Shown one piece after another: positions 59,996-64,000 of a DNA stretch of 64,000 nucleotides; the first letter of the stretch is position 1, and every line of letters begins with the position of its first letter. The stretch spans positions 1 through 64,000 of the forward strand of contig DATMRF010000127.1 in NCBI GenBank assembly GCA_035566435.1. The letters are read 5' to 3'. Below the pieces are notes generated by a model that was not told where the DNA came from, made no database searches, and worked only from the letters and a program-made list of their open reading frames with translations. The DNA is from DATMRF01 sp035566435 (GTDB lineage: Bacteria; Verrucomicrobiota; Verrucomicrobiia; Limisphaerales; UBA8199). The position numbers and the translations under genes were made by a program.

Positions 59996-60830
59996 TCAGC
60001 GGACTTTTACGCGGAAGTATTGCTGCTGACCCGACAAGATGTTGGTGTAAGGCGAAGTCGCGGTGGTGATATTGGTGTACGTGCCGGTCGCCAGCGGCGC
60101 CGACTGGAGTGTGCCCTGGGGCCAGGTCAGGATCAAGTGCTGGCCGGAGACGGCGAAGGAGAGCGTCACGGCAGAGCTGACGATGGCGGAATAGTTCTCG
60201 AAGGCAGAGTTCTGGGCGACGGTCATGTAATCGGCGAAGATCCAGTTGGCCGATTTGATGGTATCGGCGACGCGCGCCTCGTCCATCGTCGCGTGCATCG
60301 GGAATGCCCCGCCCGCGAACTGACCCAGGCGAAGGTCGACGGTATTGGTAAACCCAGGATAGAAGCTGCCCGAAGCGAGAGGAACCGGGGCGCCGTCCAG
60401 GTAGATCTGGCCGGTTCCCGCCAGCCGATCCACAGAGACGGAGATGAGGTGCCACTGACCGAAACTGACAGTGCCGCCAGCGGTCCTGGCCTCGCTGCCG
60501 GTGCTGCTCCCAATTCCTGTGGCGAAGTCGATGATTCTGTCACTCATGGTGTAGGAGTTGACGAACAAGGCAAAGCCGGGTGCGCCGAAGCCGCCAGGCT
60601 GGTTGGCCCAGAGAGTTTGGATGTCGGAGGTGGCGGCGGGAATGTTGAGCCAGGCGGAGAGCGTGAAGCAAGCATCGGCGCCGACGTTTGCGGTGGTGTT
60701 GGTCGGCTGCAGTGTGATACCGGGCGCCAGGCCGGAGGCGAAGTAATGGGCCAGGACCTGAGTGGCGCTCTAGGCGGTGTTATAGATGGCAACGTCATCA
60801 ATACCCTCCCGGGAAAACCTGAGACAGGGA
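59996..60830 (-). pseudogene. Decayed LamG-domain gene fragment, paralog of the 57045 gene
   Basis: The frame reads (upstream) GIDDVAIYNTA, then a TAG at about 60771, then SATQVLAHYFASGLAPGITL, NVGADACFTLSAWLNIPAAT, WANQPGGFGAPGFALFVNSY, GQWHLISVSVDRLAGTGQIY, MDEARVADTIKSANWIFADY and ends QQQYFRVKVR at 59996. It matches the LamG and tail part of the gene just downstream (AWIKLELTATNIQTVWANKS, FALFVNTF, GQWHQVAAAVDR). The front of the protein is missing: at about 60830 it meets the phage connector sequence. The TAG, in place of a Leu codon in the usual NTALSATQV, confirms decay. Confidence 0.65.
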
Positions 60831-60861
60831 TTTCTGAGCTTTTGGGTTTTGATTTTTGATC

Positions 60862-61452
60862 TCAGAGCGACCACCGCTTGTGGGCGCCAAGAACGGGTTG
60901 AACGGACGGCAACAGGTCCTGGGCGGCGAACTGCTGGTAGGTGCCGCCGGAGGGCCAGGAGATTCTGAGGCCGATGTTGCTCTTGTTCTGGAACCAATAG
61001 GCGACCTGCTCGACGGCGGCGCGCTCGAGGTCGTCGGGAAGGGGCGTCTGGCCGGCGCCTGGTGTGGTGCCGGGGAGGACGTAGCCAGCCGCGTAAGTAA
61101 CGCGGGAAAGGATAAAGGATGAAGGATAAAGTATAAAAGGGGACTGAAGGGAAATGACGCAGGCGCTGCGGATGAGGTAGTCGGGGGCGGGCTGGTCCTG
61201 CCAGCCGGAGGACTCGGAGGATTTGGTTTCCCATTTGGTGACTGACTCGATGGGGTAGCATGTGGCCAGGAGTTCGGTGTCGGCGGGATCGAACTCCTGC
61301 TGGAAGCCAACGGTGCGGGCCAGGGTGCGGTTGGTTTCTTTGTCGAACCGGGCGCTCACCGCTTTGATGGCGGCGGTGAGCAGGGCGTCGTTGGCGGTGT
61401 CCGCGTCGGGGATGGCGAGGCGGGATTTGACGGTGGAGAGCTGGGTAAGCAT
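60862..61452 (-). CDS. Phage head-tail connector protein (phiE125 gp8/gp6-like)
   Basis: 196 aa: MLTQLSTVKSRLAIPDADTA (the family's typical helical N-terminus), LLTAAIKAVSARFDKETNRT, FDPADTELLATCYPIESVTK, then VTYAAGYVLPGTTPGAGQTP and DDLERAAVEQVAYWFQNKSN, ISWPSGGTYQQF. These proteins form the ring joining portal and tail in siphoviruses. Between residues ~102 and 117 an insert reads LQSPFILYPSSFILS, encoded by TTTATCC-like low-complexity DNA (about 61110-61147). No portal, capsid or tail genes are nearby. The frame is open, but the gene is out of context and likely non-functional. Its 3' end runs towards the decayed LamG fragment. Confidence 0.75.
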   Translation of the reverse strand: MLTQLSTVKSRLAIPDADTANDALLTAAIKAVSARFDKETNRTLARTVGFQQEFDPADTELLATCYPIESVTKWETKSSESSGWQDQPAPDYLIRSACVISLQSPFILYPSSFILSRVTYAAGYVLPGTTPGAGQTPLPDDLERAAVEQVAYWFQNKSNIGLRISWPSGGTYQQFAAQDLLPSVQPVLGAHKRWSL

Positions 61453-61571
61453 AGCGGGGGCTGAGTTTGGCAGTGTTTCGGCTAGGGTTTATTTTGGCTC
61501 CGTGGCATTGTTTTTGCGTAATTAACTGGACTGTAACGTGATGCGCGTGTGGCGACTAGTGGGGATTGTTG

Positions 61572-61602
61572 TTGACAAAACATAACTAATTAGGCTAATT
61601 AG
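61572..61602 (+). promoter_or_regulatory. Promoter with twin CTAATTAG palindromes
   Basis: TTGACA (61572-61577) is followed after an 18-base spacing by TAATTA (61596-61601), a plausible sigma-70-type pair. Two CTAATTAG palindromes (61586-61593 and 61595-61602) overlap the -10 region, nine bases apart, just before the ATG at 61609. They could be operators for the winged-helix product of the gene. Autoregulation is inference. Confidence 0.5.
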
Positions 61603-61608
61603 TAGGCC

Positions 61609-61995
61609 ATGACGGAAGAGTTCGAGCGACAGTACGTAGACCCGGCGAGAATGCCGCGGCAGATTGTGGAGAAATGGTCGGCCGGGGTGCTGAGTGAGGG
61701 CTTTGTGCCGTTTCCCAAAAAACTTGTTCGTGCTCTGCATCGCATCTTCACTGGTGCGGAGTCGGCTAAGGACATCGCTGCCGTGCTGGCGATTGTGGAC
61801 TTCAGGCGTCCGAACCTCACCCGCTTACCCAGTCTGGCCTTCCTCGCGTTCCTGGCCGGTCTGAGCGAGGAGGAATTCAATTCGACGCTTGGCCGGCTCC
61901 AGGCGGCGGGGTACATCCGTATCGAGGGTGACCGCAGCGGGCTTTCGATTTCGCTGACCGGCCTGCTCGATGCGATTGACAAGGAAAGCAAATAG
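61609..61995 (+). CDS. Small winged-helix-like regulator
   Basis: 128 aa, starting seven bases after a promoter-like tract. Helices include VEKWSAGVLSEGFVPFPKKL, RALHRIFTGAESAKDIAAVL and PSLAFLAFLAGLSEEEFNST; the C-terminal LGRLQAAGYIRIEGDRSGLSISLTGLLDAI is a typical recognition helix plus beta-wing. The pattern fits a MarR/ROK-like or phage-type winged-helix DNA-binding protein. The exact family is not recognised. It is intact and lies on the opposite strand between two copies of the broken phage connector gene, so it may have been inserted there. A small hydrophobic protein follows five bases downstream. Confidence 0.68.
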   Translation: MTEEFERQYVDPARMPRQIVEKWSAGVLSEGFVPFPKKLVRALHRIFTGAESAKDIAAVLAIVDFRRPNLTRLPSLAFLAFLAGLSEEEFNSTLGRLQAAGYIRIEGDRSGLSISLTGLLDAIDKESK

Positions 61996-62000
61996 CATCT

Positions 62001-62252
62001 GTGTCGTTTTCCTCCCTCAACGAACTGCATTGGTGGCATGCGCTCATCGTCGTCGGTGTTGGTGCGGTGTATCCGGTTTTTCGTGCCGTTGCCGTTGTGG
62101 TTGTCGCCCGCTGTGTGAAGGAGGATATCGCGAAGTTGGCAATTCCGTTGGTTCTTCGGCCCTTGCGACCTCCGGCCTTTAGGCCCAGGAACGAGGGAGG
62201 GGAGGTGCAAGGGAAGGGGCCTGGTGGTGAGAACGGGCCGAGGGCACAGTGA
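62001..62252 (+). CDS. Small membrane protein, probably truncated
   Basis: 83 aa from a GTG at 62001, five bases after the winged-helix gene stop. One hydrophobic segment (HALIVVGVGAVYPVFRAVAVVVVARCV) is followed by KEDIAKLAIPLVLR. After that (LRPPAFRPRNEGGEVQGKG...) the frame is antisense to the upstream sequence of the phage connector fragment, so the natural end was probably lost. It could be the membrane partner of the regulator. No family recognised. Confidence 0.45.
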   Translation: MSFSSLNELHWWHALIVVGVGAVYPVFRAVAVVVVARCVKEDIAKLAIPLVLRPLRPPAFRPRNEGGEVQGKGPGGENGPRAQ

Positions 62253-62260
62253 GGGTTGCC

Positions 62261-62368
62261 GAAACGGGCGCTCACAGCTTTGATGGCGGCGGTGAGGAGG
62301 GCGTCGGTGGTGGTGTCCGCGTCCGGGATGGCGAGGCGAGCTTTGAGGGCGGAGAGCTGAGTGAGCAT
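62261..62368 (-). pseudogene. 5' fragment of a second phage head-tail connector copy
   Basis: From an ATG at 62368 the frame gives MLTQLSALKARLAIPDADTT followed by TDALLTAAIKAVSARF, matching the first 36 residues of the connector at 61452 with few changes. It then departs from the family (GNPHCALGPFSPP). The two 5' copies are 916 bases apart and form a direct repeat of about 115 bp (roughly 61340-61456 and 62257-62373). Confidence 0.72.
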
Positions 62369-62958
62369 GGCGGGGGAACGGGATCGGGGCGACCCTGGGC
62401 ATCCACGGCGGTGGCGAGGTGCTGGTGGAATCGCCTGATGGCCATGCGGACGGCCCGGACGCATCGCTGGGCACTGTCCCGGGTGCGCGCGGTGTTTGCT
62501 TCCTCGTAGCGATAGAGGCCGATGAGTTCCCGCTGCACTTCTTCCCTCACAGGTTCGATGGTGAGCGGGTCCTCGAGGATGGCTTCCAGTTCATTTTGGC
62601 TGCGCAGGACCCTTCGCATCGTTTCGGCTGCATCCAGGCCGAGGCCGCGTTCCTGGAGCCTTGCATGGCGCTCGAGCGGAAGCGCACGGCCGGTCGCCGG
62701 GTCTGCGATTTCGGTGATGCCGCTCGCTTTGGAGTCCGGTTCAGCGAGGCGCGTCGCGAGGTCCAGCGCGTGGATTGGCTCGGCGGGCGGGTGCGCCAGG
62801 AGGTAGGCGACGTAGTGAATCCCCTGCTCGTGCTTGAGGACCGCGCGTTTGCCTTTGAAGGTGAGTTCCCAAGCGCGCAGGCCTTTACGAAGAGCGTACC
62901 GGGGCGCCGCCGTTACTTGCCGACTTTTTTCTGACTGCTGACTTCTGCTTTTTTTCAT
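62272..62958 (-). pseudogene. Regulator-domain protein of the phage-like locus (copy B), 3' end lost
   Basis: From the ATG at 62958: a basic N-terminus, then ALRKGLRAWELTFKGKRAVL, KHEQGIHYVAYLLAHPPAEP and IHALDLATRL. This is a domain I know from the C-terminal part of large bacterial ATPase/cyclase-type regulators (f.G....l.d..Gl.YLa.LL..P...hhaldL). Then GLGLDAAETMRRVLRSQNEL, REEVQRELIGLYRYEEANTA and RTRDSAQRCVRAVRMAIRRF follow. Near 62385, after DAQGRPDPV, the frame runs into the DNA upstream of the connector start and becomes PPPCSLSSPPSK. The C-terminal ~50 residues, kept in copy A at 29.8-29.95 kb, are missing here. It was probably about 240 residues before truncation. Confidence 0.65.
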
Positions 62959-63225
62959 TTCGGTTTTCTTTCTTCGGACCGGCGGCTTCGTGCCACTGGC
63001 CTCTGCTTACGGAAGGGAGGTCAACCGGCAGCGTGGCATTGGGCCGGGAGTGGCTGGGAGAAGGTGACTTGCGAAGAGTTGACCGGGTCAACGCGAGGTC
63101 AACTGTGTGATGACTTAAGAGTGCCCTTTGTGCCCCAGGGGGTAGGGACTCATTGGACGGAAGGGGCGAAAGGGCTGGCCGGCGTCTGAGCTAGCCACCA
63201 GCAGCGTCAGCGGTCTGTGCTGGGG

Positions 63226-63996
63226 TTAGAGCAAGTCGAAAGCAGTGAGAATGCCCATTAAATCCGTGGAATCCTTTCGCACCACCAGGATTGGAAGGCC
63301 GTTCCATTCGGCTATGACACTCGAAACCGTTTCCTCTTGGTCGCACTGTTTTGCTTCGCAAAACCGAATACCGTCCATTTGCACGGCTTCGGCGAGCGGC
63401 TGTACCAGGCGCTGTTTCATTCCTTCCGCGGTGCCCGCTGCCCTCAAGTATCGTGCCAGACTCTCGTCAGAAACGAGCTTCCAAGTGCATAGGCCGTCCC
63501 CCGAAGTTCTGACAGGTAAGTGAGAAAACGAATTCTCCAGCATGGTTTGCCGGATGAAGCTGAGCGGCTGCCACATTTCTGCGCAGACGGGATTGGGAAC
63601 CATCAGATCTCGGACAAGGTCTAAACCATTCATAAGTGCATTCTCCAAAACGAGGGCCAGCTTTACCGCATGGGTTGCGAGATGACGTGCGTAAGCCCCC
63701 TCGTGCATGGCTGTGTTTCTGGCTTCTCTCACTGACCGGTAAAGTTCAAAAAAGGGGATATGCAATTTCGCAGCTTTGGGCACTCTCTTGGCGAGGAGCG
63801 AGCACCCGGCAACGCCCTTGATATACCCTTCGTACTCGGCCAGGCATAACATCTCCCCAGCCAAGAACATGCCCATCCGTTCGAGGACATGGATGATGGC
63901 GCCGGCTGCTTCGGCATCACGGAGCACCTTGGCTCGCGCCTGTCGCAAAAGGTTAAGGAAATAAACCTTTTGGACCTTTTCCAAAGTCTTCCTCAT
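63226..63996 (-). CDS. HEPN-like domain fused to CBS domains
   Basis: 256 aa from the ATG at 63996, four bases from the window edge, so a longer N-terminus is possible. The N-terminal ~125 residues are all helical. They include VYFLNLLRQARAKVLRDAEA, VLERMGMFLAGEMLCLAEYE, FFELYRSVREARNTAMHEGA and THAVKLALVLENAL. RNTAMH fits the R-x4-6-H motif of HEPN ribonucleases and binding modules. The C-terminal half is a pair of CBS motifs (VRDLMVPNPVCAEMWQPLSF, FSHLPVRTSGDG; SSVIAEWNGLPILVVRKDST, LMGILTAFDLL), which usually bind adenine nucleotides. It may be an RNase or scaffold controlled by nucleotides. Target unknown. Confidence 0.7.
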   Translation of the reverse strand: MRKTLEKVQKVYFLNLLRQARAKVLRDAEAAGAIIHVLERMGMFLAGEMLCLAEYEGYIKGVAGCSLLAKRVPKAAKLHIPFFELYRSVREARNTAMHEGAYARHLATHAVKLALVLENALMNGLDLVRDLMVPNPVCAEMWQPLSFIRQTMLENSFSHLPVRTSGDGLCTWKLVSDESLARYLRAAGTAEGMKQRLVQPLAEAVQMDGIRFCEAKQCDQEETVSSVIAEWNGLPILVVRKDSTDLMGILTAFDLL

Positions 63997-64000
63997 CGGT

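Overview
The window looks like chromosomal DNA, or an assembled contig, from a free-living, GC-rich member of the Verrucomicrobiota (most like the Limisphaerales/Pedosphaera group). The clues are pseudopilins with the H-X9-DG C-terminal motif, DUF1080 proteins, Gfo/Idh/MocA proteins with Tat signals, many large secreted beta-sandwich proteins with a shared C-terminal RFYR-type tail, and short palindromic repeats inside and between genes. No rRNA, tRNA, CRISPR array or replication origin was recognised.

Layout. 0-6.8 kb: the 3' end of an exported MBG-domain protein, a decayed tract with a truncated NusG/RfaH-like (NGN) gene, two H-X9-DG pseudopilins around a YVTN beta-propeller, and a diheme cytochrome with a chitobiase-like C-terminal domain. 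7.1-8.4 kb: two genes of a phage packaging module. 8.8-16.6 kb: an orphan LuxR HTH, four secreted repeat or adhesin-like proteins and a single-domain response regulator. 16.6-20.5 kb: a Gfo/Idh/MocA plus HEAT-DUF1080 operon. 20.5-22.6 kb: a small toxin and mobile-DNA island holding a transposase remnant, a PemK/MazF remnant and a zeta-toxin operon with a 52-residue partner. 22.8-29 kb: secreted and conserved hypothetical genes. 29.1-31.2 kb: broken phage genes (lipoprotein, terminase large subunit, head-tail connector). 31.4-36.2 kb: sugar isomerase plus DUF1080, a CPA1 antiporter and a short-chain dehydrogenase. 36.4-59.9 kb: a carbohydrate-utilisation region with a class C serine hydrolase, a duplicated alpha/beta-hydrolase, GH95 alpha-fucosidase, GH71/99-like protein, GH92 alpha-mannosidase (frameshifted), an alpha-toroid hydrolase, an alpha-glucuronidase-like protein, an HpcH/HpaI aldolase, a PAP2 phosphatase and a YVTN-phosphoesterase. 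59.9-63 kb: a decayed LamG gene and a second broken phage locus around a small intact regulator pair. 63.2-64 kb: a HEPN-like/CBS fusion protein.

How the genes fit together. The CAZyme region would remove fucose, mannose and probably uronic acids from complex polysaccharides. The DUF1080, Gfo/Idh/MocA and isomerase genes fit 3-keto-glycoside chemistry, and the aldolase could split 2-keto-3-deoxy sugar acids. No SusC/SusD pair is present, so uptake must be encoded elsewhere.

The most distinctive features are these: (1) one phage head/packaging module survives as at least three differently deleted loci whose pieces overlap and complement each other; (2) a 96-bp inverted-repeat element sits in frame inside the signal-peptide region of a glycoside hydrolase; (3) a HEPN-like domain with an R-x4-H motif is fused to CBS domains; (4) a zeta toxin is translationally coupled to a 52-residue partner; (5) a compact cobalamin-riboswitch-like RNA lies between convergent genes with nothing to control.
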